In this document: positions 1 to 8,286 of the stretch, one piece after another | Position numbering within the stretch: position 1 is the stretch's first letter | Layout of the letters: each line of letters starts with the position of its first letter | Origin: DATLHO01 sp035539855 | Lineage (GTDB): Bacteria > Bacteroidota > Ignavibacteria > OLB7 | Direction of reading: 5' to 3' | Assembly (NCBI GenBank): GCA_035539855.1 | Contig: DATLHO010000108.1 | Location: 1 to 41,436, forward strand | Length of the DNA stretch: 41,436 nt | The notes under the pieces: generated by a model | What the model saw: the letters and a program-made list of their open reading frames with translations, nothing else | The model's database searches: none | Told to the model about the DNA's origin: nothing | Translations under genes and position numbers: made by a program

Positions 1-1866
1 GAGCGGAGGTCCGTCGTGCGAGCCGCGCCGCTGCGACCATTGCTCGCCGTCGACCGAGGAGAGCGCGACCCATTCGCGATGTCCGGCCGAGAAGCTCGTG
101 ACGAGCGCGCGATAGCCCAGATCGGTGAGCGTGAATCCCGCCGGGTAAACGAAGCTCTCGGGCGAGGTATAGGTCCGCCGCCAGGTGCGGCCGCCGTCTC
201 CGGTGCTATAAAACGAGACCGTCGCATCGTCCCAGTTGCCGCTCATCGCAACACCGCTCTGCCCGCCGATCATCGCGAGGCCGTGAATCGGCATCTCGCT
301 CGATCGCATCTGGAACGTCAGGCCGTCGTCGTCGCTGGCAGCGAGCCCGAAGCTTCCGCCGACGAACAGCACGCGTGCCTCTCCCTCGCCGACGGTCGCC
401 GTCTGGAACACCAGCGGAACGTCGATGAGGTCGTTTCTGAAAATGGCCTGGTCGAGCATCGGAAGGCGCCCGCGCTCGGTCCATGTGCGGCCGAAGTCCG
501 TGCTGGCGACCATCCGCGCCGTGCGCGCGCCCCTCTCGTCGACGAAGCCGCCGACGCCGATGATGTGTCCGGGCGAGCCGAGCGTGTCGAGCCAGGTCAT
601 CGCGGCGATGATCGAGAGATCGTCGGGCATCTCCGTGCCGCGTCCGACGTCGGACCACGTCGCGCCTCGATCGCTGCTGACGAGCACACTACGCTGCGAC
701 CGTGCGATCGCGACGTTGCCCCGGTGCGCGACGATCGATCGGAACGGCGCGCTCGAGTGGCTGCGCGTCCACGTGCGGCCGCCGTCGGTCGTGCGGCCGG
801 TGAGCATGTGCGAGTCGGCGACGAACCAGCGTGCCGAATCGAGCGCGAAGAACTCGGTTCCGAAAGGATGTCCGTGATGCTGCCACGTGCGGCCGCCGTC
901 GGTGGTCTTCGCGGTCGTGGAGATCCCGAAGGTCGGCGAGAAGAATTTCACCGAGGGCTCGTCGAACCACACGAGCGTGTCGTGCTTCTGCCAGGTCGCG
1001 CCGCCATCCTCCGATCGCCAGAGCCGGATGAAACGCGATTCGTTGAAGTAGCGGTCGTACTCGTGGTCGCCGATGAGGATGGTCGATGGCGTGAGGACCG
1101 CGGCGAGCGGGCGCGGCGCGATGACGTAGCCGACCCCGCGATCACGGTACATCGGCAGCTCGATCGAGCGGATCGTTCGCGCGGCGAGATCGAGCGTGAC
1201 GAGATAGTACCAGATCGAGCTCGATCCGTCGACCGTGCCCGAGGCCGAGCTGATCGCAATGACTTCGTCGGCGCGTACGCTGACGATGCGCTGCCACGAG
1301 AGAATCGTCGACTCCATCGCCGCCGGCGACGGCATCGCGCCGAAGATCGAGCCGGTGAGAACGGAGTCTCCGGCCGGCGTCGCGGCCGCGACGTCGAGCG
1401 GCGACCAGGTCGAGCCTCCGTCGCTCGAGACGAGCAGATGTCCCGGCGCGGGCAACGGCTGCGATATCGCGACATGATGCGTGCGCGTGACGGCGGTGAA
1501 GTCGAGGAACGGAACTGACGGTCGGCTCCACGTGCGACCGAAGTCGTCCGAGGTCGCTCCGGTGCGTAGCCACGCGAAGCCGTCGGCGAGCGCGCCGGCG
1601 GGAACTATCAGCGGTTGTTCGAGCGGCAGCCATGTCTCGCCGCCGTCGGATGTGCCGACTTCATCGAGTCCGGGGTACAGTGCCCGGACGCCGTTGCTTG
1701 ACGTGAAGAAAAAGAGAGTCCCGGCGCGGGTGGTTTCGGTCCGCGTCGGAAGCCCCGCTGCGCCGACGACGTCGATGTCGAGCCAGGAGCCCCCGACGTC
1801 CGGGAGCTGGGCATGGGCCATCGGGGTGACGGCGGCGAGCAGGGCGACGATGAGCAGGAGCCTCAT
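1..1866 (-). CDS. Secreted BNR/Asp-box beta-propeller protein (3' part beyond window)
   Basis: The reading frame is open from the left edge up to an ATG at 1866, giving 622 residues with no stop, so the C-terminus lies outside the window. It begins with a clear signal peptide (MRLLLIVALLAAVTPMAHAQ). About ten Asp-box/BNR motifs follow, such as TSDGGETW, SSDGGSTW, SEDGGATW, TTDGGRTW (twice), SSDRGATW and STDFGRTW. Such motifs mark the beta-propellers of sialidase-, sortilin- and Ycf48-like proteins; the sialidase catalytic residues are not evident, so no enzymatic role is assigned. Together with the neighbouring T9SS cargo genes this suggests an exported surface protein, possibly with a sorting domain in the missing part (inference). 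An in-frame ATG at 1899 is an alternative start adding 11 residues. The next gene upstream on the same strand ends 251 bp away, so this is probably a separate transcript. Confidence 0.85.
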   Translation of the reverse strand, partial: MRLLLIVALLAAVTPMAHAQLPDVGGSWLDIDVVGAAGLPTRTETTRAGTLFFFTSSNGVRALYPGLDEVGTSDGGETWLPLEQPLIVPAGALADGFAWLRTGATSDDFGRTWSRPSVPFLDFTAVTRTHHVAISQPLPAPGHLLVSSDGGSTWSPLDVAAATPAGDSVLTGSIFGAMPSPAAMESTILSWQRIVSVRADEVIAISSASGTVDGSSSIWYYLVTLDLAARTIRSIELPMYRDRGVGYVIAPRPLAAVLTPSTILIGDHEYDRYFNESRFIRLWRSEDGGATWQKHDTLVWFDEPSVKFFSPTFGISTTAKTTDGGRTWQHHGHPFGTEFFALDSARWFVADSHMLTGRTTDGGRTWTRSHSSAPFRSIVAHRGNVAIARSQRSVLVSSDRGATWSDVGRGTEMPDDLSIIAAMTWLDTLGSPGHIIGVGGFVDERGARTARMVASTDFGRTWTERGRLPMLDQAIFRNDLIDVPLVFQTATVGEGEARVLFVGGSFGLAASDDDGLTFQMRSSEMPIHGLAMIGGQSGVAMSGNWDDATVSFYSTGDGGRTWRRTYTSPESFVYPAGFTLTDLGYRALVTSFSAGHREWVALSSVDGEQWSQRRGSHDGPPL

Positions 1867-2117
1867 CACGCGCTGCGATGTCGCAACGGAAGGTGTCATG
1901 GCCAAAGACCGTGCGGAGACGTGGAGAGCATGCTGCGCCGATGCCCGACCGGCGCCGATGTGGGGAGTCGCACCGACCACGCACAACGTACGAAAGCGCG
2001 GGGTAACCGAGACGCGGGAAGACGAGGGCACGGAACGACCGGGGTGCGTGACGTCGAGGGCGAATGCGCACGAAACTGCTGGGCACGAACCTGCCGACGG
2101 GCCAGCGTCGGAGGCCG

Positions 2118-3614
2118 CTAGTCCCTCTCCGGCCCCATCCGCCGAGCCGTGGCGGCCGCCTCGACGGCTGCCGCCGCTCTGACGACGCCCGCGCCCTGGC
2201 GCTCGACGGGGACATTGGGCAGCCGCACGGCCGTCGCGAGCAGAATCGCGCGCACGTCCGCGGGCGTGAGCGCGGGATTGACCTCGAGCATCCGGGCGAC
2301 GATCGCGCTGACGATCGGCGCGGCGAACGACGTGCCGTCGACGTGCTTGTAGCAGGCGGTGATGAGCTTCTCGTCGTGCATGCGGCGATGGATGATCGAG
2401 CGCGCCAGGCGCGGCGAGCGGACCGTGACGAGCGCCGGGCCGACGAGCGTGCTGTGAGCGAGTCCGGGAATCATGCGCATCAGCGCGTGGTCGTCGGCCG
2501 TGGCCATCGCGAAAAGCGCATCGGCCTCGCGGCGGACCGGCGTCTGGTCGAGGATCGGCGCGGGCAGCCAGATCGCGGGCGCAACGATCTCCGGCTTGTG
2601 CGCGCCGTCGTACGACCTGCCGTGCGAGCCCCACCAGATGCCCCAGCGCCACGGCTCCGGCGAGTTCGCGTCGTCGATGCCGCCGACCGTGATCGCCGAT
2701 GGAGACCAGGCGGGCGGCACGATCGGCTCGTCCGGACCGTTGCCCGCGGCCGCGACGACCACGACGCCGAGGTCGACCAGTTTCTCGACGAGGTCGACGA
2801 CCGGATGCTCGAGTGAATCTGTCGTCTCGTCGATGCCGAGCGAGACATTGACGATGCGGATCTCGTAGCGCTCGCGCATCTTCAGCACCCACTCGAGAGC
2901 GCGCACGACCTGCGGCGTCCGAATGCCACCCCACGGCGTCATCGTGGCGACGAGCACAAGGCGCGCCTCGCTGGCGAGGCCACGGTAGAGTCCTCCGGAG
3001 AGATGACCGCTCCCGGTCGCGCTCGCCGCCGTCATCGTGCCATGCCATGCGGAGATCGGCGGCTCGCCGCGCTGGCGTGCGGAGGGCGAGAGACGACGGC
3101 CGGTGTTTGCGTCGTACATCGCGACGATGCGATCGTCCGGAAGGACCAGGTCAGGGTGGGCAACGAATCCGCTGTCGATGAAGCAGATGGTGACGCCGCG
3201 ACCGCGCGGCTCCTCCCCCGCCTCCAGACGCATCGCCAGCGGCATGATCGGGTGCGGTGACAGCAGGCGATCGACGAAGAATGTTCGGCCGTCGTCGGAG
3301 ACGATCTGACGTGCGAGGATCATCCGCTCGAGCGCCGCGAGGCACTCGACGCAGAACGGCCTGTTCGGGTCGACGCCCAGCGAGCCGCCGATCGCGGCGA
3401 CGATCAGCTCGCGCTGCGCGCTGGCGAAGCGATCGACGCGCACATGACGGCGCGACCCGCGACGACCGACATGCCGGCACAGCGCACACGGCACGCGACG
3501 CACACGATGCCCACCCGACTGCCGCCGTCGGCGGCCCAGGCGCCGGCGACCGCGCAGGCGCACGGGGCGGCGCTGCGGGGCGTTCGATCCGGATGGATTC
3601 GGTCGGACGGGCAT
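2118..3614 (-). CDS. S8 family serine peptidase (subtilase) with Cys-rich N-terminus
   Basis: This 498-residue protein carries a complete subtilisin triad: Asp147 in FIDSG, His191 in WHGT and Ser429 in GTSFAAP. The oxyanion Asn292 is in AAAGN. The catalytic domain spans about residues 140-480. The preceding 135 residues are strongly basic, then contain two CxxC pairs (CALC near 43-46 and CVEC near 88-91) that could form a treble-clef or zinc-ribbon-like fold. No signal peptide is visible from this start, which is unusual for a subtilase and suggests either a cytoplasmic enzyme or a mis-set start. The Arg-rich first 35 residues could be untranslated, with the true start downstream; the paired cysteines argue that at least residues 40 onward are real. 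It is divergent from the 2H phosphodiesterase gene, 65 bp away. The substrate is unknown. Confidence 0.87.
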   Translation of the reverse strand: MPVRPNPSGSNAPQRRPVRLRGRRRLGRRRRQSGGHRVRRVPCALCRHVGRRGSRRHVRVDRFASAQRELIVAAIGGSLGVDPNRPFCVECLAALERMILARQIVSDDGRTFFVDRLLSPHPIMPLAMRLEAGEEPRGRGVTICFIDSGFVAHPDLVLPDDRIVAMYDANTGRRLSPSARQRGEPPISAWHGTMTAASATGSGHLSGGLYRGLASEARLVLVATMTPWGGIRTPQVVRALEWVLKMRERYEIRIVNVSLGIDETTDSLEHPVVDLVEKLVDLGVVVVAAAGNGPDEPIVPPAWSPSAITVGGIDDANSPEPWRWGIWWGSHGRSYDGAHKPEIVAPAIWLPAPILDQTPVRREADALFAMATADDHALMRMIPGLAHSTLVGPALVTVRSPRLARSIIHRRMHDEKLITACYKHVDGTSFAAPIVSAIVARMLEVNPALTPADVRAILLATAVRLPNVPVERQGAGVVRAAAAVEAAATARRMGPERD

Positions 3615-3679
3615 GGGCTCGGGACTCGAGTGAAGCGATCAGCCGAATCGAACTGCAACAACGTCGCCATATTCGCGGC

Positions 3680-4255
3680 ATGGCACAGGACCAGACGCTA
3701 CATCGCTGCTTCTACGCGCTCCGATTCGAGGAGCCGACGATCACCTATCTCTCGTCGATGATCGCGCACCTGAGCGCGCACGGCGCCGACGTCGCGTGGG
3801 TACGCGAAGCGAACCTGCATCTGACGCTGCGCTTTCTCGGCGAGCTCTCCGACGTTCAGCTCAAGCGCGCACTGGCGGCTCCGACGGAGGGACTCGTCGG
3901 CACGTTCGAGCTTGCGGCACAGGGGCTCGGGGCATTTCCGGGGTTGAGGAATGCGAAGGTGATATGGGCGGGAGTCGGCGCGCCGACCCTCGAAGACCGC
4001 AGCCGTCTCGAAGAGCTGCAATCACACACCGAACAATGGGCGCGCGCATCCGGCGTCGCCGCCGAACACCGCCGCTTCCGTCCGCACATCACCCTCGGCC
4101 GCATCCGCCGCCCCGGCGACCGCCTCCGCGAGCTCATCGACGACATCACGACAAGAGAGTGTCAGTCGCCGGTGTCGAAGATTCAGAGCGTTGTTCTGTT
4201 GCGTTCGGGGATGGGGGGGATGTATGAGGAGGTTGGGAAGTGGCGGATTTGTTAG
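3680..4255 (+). CDS. thpR: RNA 2',3'-cyclic phosphodiesterase (2'-5' RNA ligase family)
   Basis: The product has 191 residues, close to the usual ThpR length of 180-190. It has both histidine motifs of the 2H phosphoesterase superfamily: HLTLRFLG with His47 and RPHITLGR with His136, about 90 residues apart as expected. The family hydrolyses 2',3'-cyclic phosphate RNA ends to 2'-phosphates and was first described as a tRNA 2'-5' ligase; the cellular role is poorly defined. The frame is open far upstream, but the ATG at 3680 gives a start that fits the family and avoids a basic low-complexity extension. The last 25 or so codons shift to GGG, GTT, ATT and TGT, unlike the preceding GGC/GTC-rich codons. 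Transcription converges on the sigma factor gene, with a long hairpin between them. Confidence 0.93.
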   Translation: MAQDQTLHRCFYALRFEEPTITYLSSMIAHLSAHGADVAWVREANLHLTLRFLGELSDVQLKRALAAPTEGLVGTFELAAQGLGAFPGLRNAKVIWAGVGAPTLEDRSRLEELQSHTEQWARASGVAAEHRRFRPHITLGRIRRPGDRLRELIDDITTRECQSPVSKIQSVVLLRSGMGGMYEEVGKWRIC

Positions 4256-4260
4256 AAGTC

Positions 4261-4323
4261 AGATGTCAGATGTTAAATGTCACAAGGCTTTGGCCGCATT
4301 GTGACATCTAACATCTGACCTCT
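4261..4323. terminator. AT-rich 25-bp hairpin between convergent genes
   Basis: Arms 4261-4285 and 4299-4323 are inverted copies over 25 positions with two differences, both tolerable as G-U pairs, around a 13-nt loop. The arms are built from repeated GATGT/CAGATGT words, with additional partial copies at 4251-4260 and 4324-4338. The low GC contrasts strongly with the surroundings. It lies exactly between two convergent stop codons, so a bidirectional transcription stop is plausible, although there is no clean T-run directly after the stem. Confidence 0.6.
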
Positions 4324-4336
4324 AACATCCAACATC

Positions 4337-4969
4337 TCAGTCATCCTGAAAATGCTCCAACTTCCCCTGCAACCGCTTCAGCAGCAGTGCGCGGGCGCGG
4401 AAGAGGTGCGCTTTGACGGTGCCCAGGGGGAGGTTCAGGCGCTCGGCGATGTCGGCGTATTCGAGCTCGTGGGTGTGGCGCAGCTCGATGACCTTGCGGT
4501 ACTTCTCGGGGAGGTTGCGGACGGCTTCGGTCAGGATCGCCGTGCGCTCCGATGAGGTGATCGGCGTGTCGGGTCGCGGGGCGTCGCGGTCGGGGAGCTC
4601 CATCTGGACCTCGCCGTCGCGCAGGCGGATCGGGTTGTCGATCGAGACCGTCTGCAGGCGGCGCTTGCGCAGGTAGTCGATGCAGTTGTTCGAGGCGATC
4701 TTGTACAGCCAGGTCGAGAACGCGTACTCGGGGTTGTAGCTGCGCAGCGACGCGAAGGCCTTGATGAAGGCCTCCTGCGTCAGGTCGTCGGCGTCGTGCT
4801 TGTTGTGGATCATGCGACTGAGCATCGCATGCAGCGGCCGCCAGTACTTGTTGCGGAGCCTGGCGTACGCGGCCTCGTCCCCACCGAGCGCGCGGGTGAT
4901 CATCTCCTGATCCTCCTGGCGACTGCGGAGCTGGCGCTCTTCCTTCGAGATGGTCTCGCGGGTGGACAT
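4337..4969 (-). CDS. ECF-type RNA polymerase sigma factor
   Basis: This is a 210-residue sigma-70 family protein. Region 2 (about 24-95) contains the core-binding signature DADDLTQEAFIKAFASL and the -10 recognition helix around FSTWLYKIASNNCIDYLRKR. After an acidic, proline-containing linker, region 4 (about 143-200) carries LPEKYRKVIELRHTHELEYADIA and the helix-turn-helix GTVKAHLFRARALL. The domain order and length are those of group 4 (ECF) factors. No anti-sigma gene is adjacent: the upstream neighbour is a divergent FKBP gene and the downstream one a convergent phosphodiesterase. Its control is therefore not evident here. The start at 4969 gives a normal ECF N-terminus. The 192 bp to the divergent FKBP gene probably hold both promoters. 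Confidence 0.95.
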   Translation of the reverse strand: MSTRETISKEERQLRSRQEDQEMITRALGGDEAAYARLRNKYWRPLHAMLSRMIHNKHDADDLTQEAFIKAFASLRSYNPEYAFSTWLYKIASNNCIDYLRKRRLQTVSIDNPIRLRDGEVQMELPDRDAPRPDTPITSSERTAILTEAVRNLPEKYRKVIELRHTHELEYADIAERLNLPLGTVKAHLFRARALLLKRLQGKLEHFQDD

Positions 4970-5161
4970 ACGGCGTGGAAGTTAGTGCTTTCGCCGTAAT
5001 CTGAGCGACGATCGCCCGCGGGGGCCTCGAACGACCCGTGTCTCGATCAGGCTCCGTCGTGCGTTGCGAATCCACTGCGCGTCGTACATTGGGCGCTCGA
5101 TGCCCGCCCTGCCCACGGATGCGGTGCCGGGCGATCATCCAAACCTTTCACCAGTCGAACC

Positions 5162-5743
5162 ATGATGCCGACACTCTTCAGACGCGGAGCGCTCTGCGTC
5201 GCGATGCTTGCCGCGCTCGCCTCGATGGCGACGCTCAGTTCGTGCTCTTCGAGCCAATCCGCCGTTCGCACATACGATACGGTGACGACCATGAGCGGCC
5301 TGCGCTACATCGACGTCGTTCCGGGCACCGGTCCGATGGTCGAGACGGGCAACACCGTGACGGTCGATTACGCCGGCTACCTTCTCGACGGGACGCTTTT
5401 CGACACGTCGATCGAAGAGGTCGCGCGGCAGCACGATCCGAGCGGCCGTCCCTTCCCCGACGCCTCGGGCGACGCGACCGCGCGCCGGTGGTTCGATCGC
5501 GGCGGCTACCCGTTCCAGGCCTTCGAGGTCACCAACGTCGGCCGCGCCAACGTCATCCGCGGATGGAACGAGGGCCTGACGACGAACATGCGCGTCGGCG
5601 GCCACCGCCGCCTGATCATCCCGCCCGACCTCGCCTACGGCGACGCCGGCGCCGGCTCGATCCCGCCGAACTCGACGCTCGTCTTCGACGTCTACCTGCG
5701 CACCGCGACGCCGGGCACCGTCGAGAGCACGCCGCGCCGCTAA
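5162..5743 (+). CDS. FKBP-type peptidyl-prolyl cis-trans isomerase, lipoprotein
   Basis: The 193-residue product starts with a lipoprotein signal ending in LSSC (Cys28), so it is probably membrane-anchored outside the cytoplasm. The FKBP fold covers about residues 45-186. Recognisable family segments are VTVDYAGYLLDGTLFDTS, VIRGWNEGLTTNMRVGGHRR and LIIPPDLAYGDAGAGSIPPN, followed by STLVFDVYL. These contribute the hydrophobic prolyl-binding pocket. An insertion of about 35 residues (about 84-120) lies between the FDTS strand and the VIRGW helix and is longer than in minimal FKBPs. The expected role is folding of exported proteins. It heads a same-strand cluster with the DUF4230, DUF3891 and thiamine diphosphokinase genes. 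A second ATG directly follows the first (5165). Confidence 0.93.
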   Translation: MMPTLFRRGALCVAMLAALASMATLSSCSSSQSAVRTYDTVTTMSGLRYIDVVPGTGPMVETGNTVTVDYAGYLLDGTLFDTSIEEVARQHDPSGRPFPDASGDATARRWFDRGGYPFQAFEVTNVGRANVIRGWNEGLTTNMRVGGHRRLIIPPDLAYGDAGAGSIPPNSTLVFDVYLRTATPGTVESTPRR

Positions 5744-5763
5744 CGCACACACCAGCAGCGATC

Positions 5764-5799
5764 GCAAGGGCATCGCCGGCACGCCGGCGGTGCCCTTGC
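5764..5799 (+). terminator. 17-bp hairpin after FKBP gene
   Basis: Arms 5764-5780 and 5783-5799 pair over 17 bp with one G-T wobble and a 2-nt spacer. The hairpin starts 20 bp after the FKBP stop codon. No T-run follows, so termination or mRNA 3'-end stabilisation are both possible. Confidence 0.55.
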
Positions 5800-5831
5800 C
5801 AGATTCGCCCGGTTTCCGCTTCTTTGATCCC

Positions 5832-6548
5832 ATGCCTGAGCGACCGTCCGTCGAATCCGAGCCGCCACGCCCGGCGAAACCGAACATCCGCAAGATCCAC
5901 TCGAGCCTCCACGGTCCCACGGGGACGCCGCTCGTCAATCTGCTGATCCTCGTCGGTGCGCTCGGCCTCGTCGCGGTGCTCGTCTATCAGTTCTTCGTCG
6001 CCCCAGGCTCGCGCTTCGATACCGAAGTCATCGAGCTCGGCCGCTCGATCGAGCGCGTCGAGGAGCTCGCGACGCTCAAGAGCCACCTGCGCTTCGCCGT
6101 CGTCGTGCGCGAGGAGTCCGGCAACGTCATCGTCCGCCGGCTCGCCCAGCAGGACGACGAGGTCGGCATGAGCTCGCTCTCGTCGCTACTGTTCCAGGAT
6201 CCGACGATGATCGTCGAGCTCCACGGCGTCGCGACCTATGGCGTGCGCCTGGCCGGCATCGCCGCGCGCATCTCCCGCACCGACAGCTCCGTCGTCGTCC
6301 CCCTGCCGCCTCCGGCCGTCCTCGACGTCAAGCTCGTCTCCGCCGATACACGCATCGTCGCCCAGATGAAGGGACTGTTCCGCTCGAGCAACCAGCAGTT
6401 GCTCGCCGAGGCCAATCGCCAGGGCGAGCGCTTCGTCGCGGAGCTGGCCGCGGACGATTCGACCCTTCTGTCGCTCTCGGCGGAGCGCGCCCGCTCGCTC
6501 GTCGGCATGCTCGTCGAGCAGACGGGCTCCAGCGTCGAGTTCCGCTAG
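5832..6548 (+). CDS. DUF4230 family single-pass membrane protein
   Basis: The ATG at 5832 gives 238 residues; an upstream GTG at 5790 lies inside a hairpin and is less likely. A basic, proline-rich N-terminus is followed by one transmembrane helix at about 33-55 (NLLILVGALGLVAVLVYQFF). The remaining 180 residues should be extracytoplasmic. They resemble DUF4230: an early strand region with LKSHLRFAVVVRE, a segment ending VATYGVRLAGI, the characteristic VVVPLPPPAVLDVKLVS, and a long C-terminal helix containing SNQQLLAEANRQGERFVAEL. The function of DUF4230 is not known. The gene sits 32 bp before the DUF3891 gene and is probably co-transcribed with it and with thiN. Confidence 0.8.
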   Translation: MPERPSVESEPPRPAKPNIRKIHSSLHGPTGTPLVNLLILVGALGLVAVLVYQFFVAPGSRFDTEVIELGRSIERVEELATLKSHLRFAVVVREESGNVIVRRLAQQDDEVGMSSLSSLLFQDPTMIVELHGVATYGVRLAGIAARISRTDSSVVVPLPPPAVLDVKLVSADTRIVAQMKGLFRSSNQQLLAEANRQGERFVAELAADDSTLLSLSAERARSLVGMLVEQTGSSVEFR

Positions 6549-6580
6549 CGTCGATACTTCAACCGTCAACCTGCCCGCGA

Positions 6581-7309
6581 ATGATCGTTCAGCGACAGCG
6601 CAGTGGAAAGCTAGCCGTCAAGCAGGAGGATCATGCGGCGCTCGCCGCGTTCATCCTCGAGAACTGGGCTGCCCACAGCTTCCCCAACCATCCCGACCGC
6701 CAGCGGATCATCGTCGCCACCCGCGAGCACGACCTCGGCTGGAAGAAGTTCGACGCCAATCCCCGGCTCGACGCCAAGTCCCACCTGCCCGTCGATTACA
6801 CGAAGATCAATCCGCAGGAAGCCAGCGCGATCTGGACCGAGGCCGCCGATCGCTTCATCAAGACCGATCCCTTCGTCGCCCTCCTGATTACGCATCATGC
6901 GTATACGCTGCACGAGGCAACCAGCCGCCGCGACTCGAAGTGGAAGCAGTTCTTCATCGACTTCGCACGACGCCGCGCCGCGCTGCGCGACGGCCTGAAC
7001 CTCACGCACAACGACATCGAGCACCCCTACTCGTTCATCCGCATGGCCGACTGGTTCTCGCTGCAGTTCTGCCTCGAGCCGAAGCTGGGCGAGGAGAAAC
7101 CGGAGCGCTACGCCGGCTACACCGTTCGGCGCGAAGGCAGCGGCTACCTCTTCCGTCCCTATCCGTTCATGTCGCGGCAGCTTGCGTACTCGCTGCCGGT
7201 CTATGAACTGCCGGCGAAGGGCTTCACGACCGAGAAGGAGGTCAAGGCGTTCTTCAAGAAGCCGACGATGGTCGACATCGACTTCGGAGCGCTCGAGCGA
7301 TGGGAGTGA
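6581..7309 (+). CDS. DUF3891 family protein
   Basis: This 242-residue protein matches the DUF3891 pattern. It opens MIVQRQRSGKLAVKQEDHAA, then has an ENW helix and the histidine-containing motif REHDLGWKKFD. A central helical region has LLITHHAYTLHE. The conserved His and Asp residues (HD in REHDLGW, HH in LLITHHA) resemble a metal site in an all-helical, HD-like fold, but no activity is established for the family. There is no signal peptide, so it is presumably cytoplasmic. Its last ten bases overlap the start of the thiamine diphosphokinase gene, which implies translational coupling; whether that reflects a shared pathway is unknown. Confidence 0.85.
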   Translation: MIVQRQRSGKLAVKQEDHAALAAFILENWAAHSFPNHPDRQRIIVATREHDLGWKKFDANPRLDAKSHLPVDYTKINPQEASAIWTEAADRFIKTDPFVALLITHHAYTLHEATSRRDSKWKQFFIDFARRRAALRDGLNLTHNDIEHPYSFIRMADWFSLQFCLEPKLGEEKPERYAGYTVRREGSGYLFRPYPFMSRQLAYSLPVYELPAKGFTTEKEVKAFFKKPTMVDIDFGALERWE

Positions 7310-8007
7310 TCGCCGCGCGTCGCGCGCTCGTCGCGCTCGCGGGAACGCTGCCGGATCGCGCAGTCCTCGAAGATCTGCGCCGCGAGCACGCCACCCTCGT
7401 CGCCGCCGATGGGGCCGCGATCGCGCTCGATGCGCTCGGCATGCGTCCCGACGTCGTTATCGGCGACCTCGACTCGATCGGCTCGCTGCGCGGGGCGCTC
7501 GAGGAGTCGGGCGCGACCGTGGTCGAGGAGGCCAGCCAGGAGTCCAACGACTTCGAGAAGGCGCTCGTCTGGATCGCCGAGTCGGGCCTCGTCGCGGCGA
7601 CCGTCGTCGGCATCGACGGCGGGATGATCGACCACACGCTCAACAACTTCTCCGTCCTCGCGCGGCACGCCCGGCGCCTCGAGCTCACGATCCGATCGGC
7701 CGACGCGATCGGCTACTGCATCGCCGGACGCGATACCGAGGACGACACCGACACGACGGGCGACCGGCGGACGGGTCACCTCGAGCTCGACGCCGCGGAG
7801 GGCGAGCGCGTGTCGCTGATTCCGCTGCCGTCGGCGCGGGTGACGACGCGCGGGCTGGCCTGGGAGCTCACCGACGAGACGCTGGCGATCGGCATTCGCG
7901 ACGGCGCTTCGAATCGTGCGCTCGGAGTCCGCGTCCGCGTCGAGGTCAGCGAGGGCGTGCTGCTCGTGGTGCATTTCCCGGGCGCAATGGCCCGTTTCGG
8001 GGGATAA
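7300..8007 (+). CDS. thiN: Thiamine diphosphokinase
   Basis: The product has 235 residues and catalyses ATP-dependent pyrophosphorylation of thiamine to thiamine diphosphate. Signature segments in order are AADGA (about 36-40), IGDLDS (about 54-59), SNDFEKAL (about 82-89) and GIDGGMIDHTLNN (about 103-115). These form the nucleotide and Mg2+ site of the catalytic domain. The C-terminal 80 residues form the beta-rich thiamine-binding domain, including GERVSLIPL. The start codon lies within the end of the DUF3891 gene (ATGGGAGTGA). No thiamine biosynthesis genes and no recognisable TPP riboswitch are nearby, which suggests a salvage or housekeeping kinase. The 279 bp after the gene show no further coding sequence. 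Confidence 0.93.
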   Translation: MGVIAARRALVALAGTLPDRAVLEDLRREHATLVAADGAAIALDALGMRPDVVIGDLDSIGSLRGALEESGATVVEEASQESNDFEKALVWIAESGLVAATVVGIDGGMIDHTLNNFSVLARHARRLELTIRSADAIGYCIAGRDTEDDTDTTGDRRTGHLELDAAEGERVSLIPLPSARVTTRGLAWELTDETLAIGIRDGASNRALGVRVRVEVSEGVLLVVHFPGAMARFGG

Positions 8008-8286
8008 CTTTCCCGCGCCTCACGTGTCGACCCCACGGCGCCGGCGGAGAGCCTGGCCATGCGGGAGCATCCCCCGGCAGGTTCTCCCTTGCGTGAATGG
8101 ATCGACGTGCTGATTTTGCTTCGTTCGCGCAGACCATACACGCCATCCGCCGGCCGATTTCGCGGCCCCGAGTCCCCACGCGCGCGACACCGAGCTCCTG
8201 CCGGGAGTCCGATCCATTGATCGGCCGCTCCTTTCCGAGACGACGCTGAATCCTGTTCTCCATACTCTCACTTCCCTAACTGTCCA

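Noticed and set aside
8008..8286. Possible tRNA or riboswitch between thiN and the metalloprotease gene
   Set aside because: No cloverleaf or TPP-riboswitch core sequence could be found; only short GC-rich inverted words occur.
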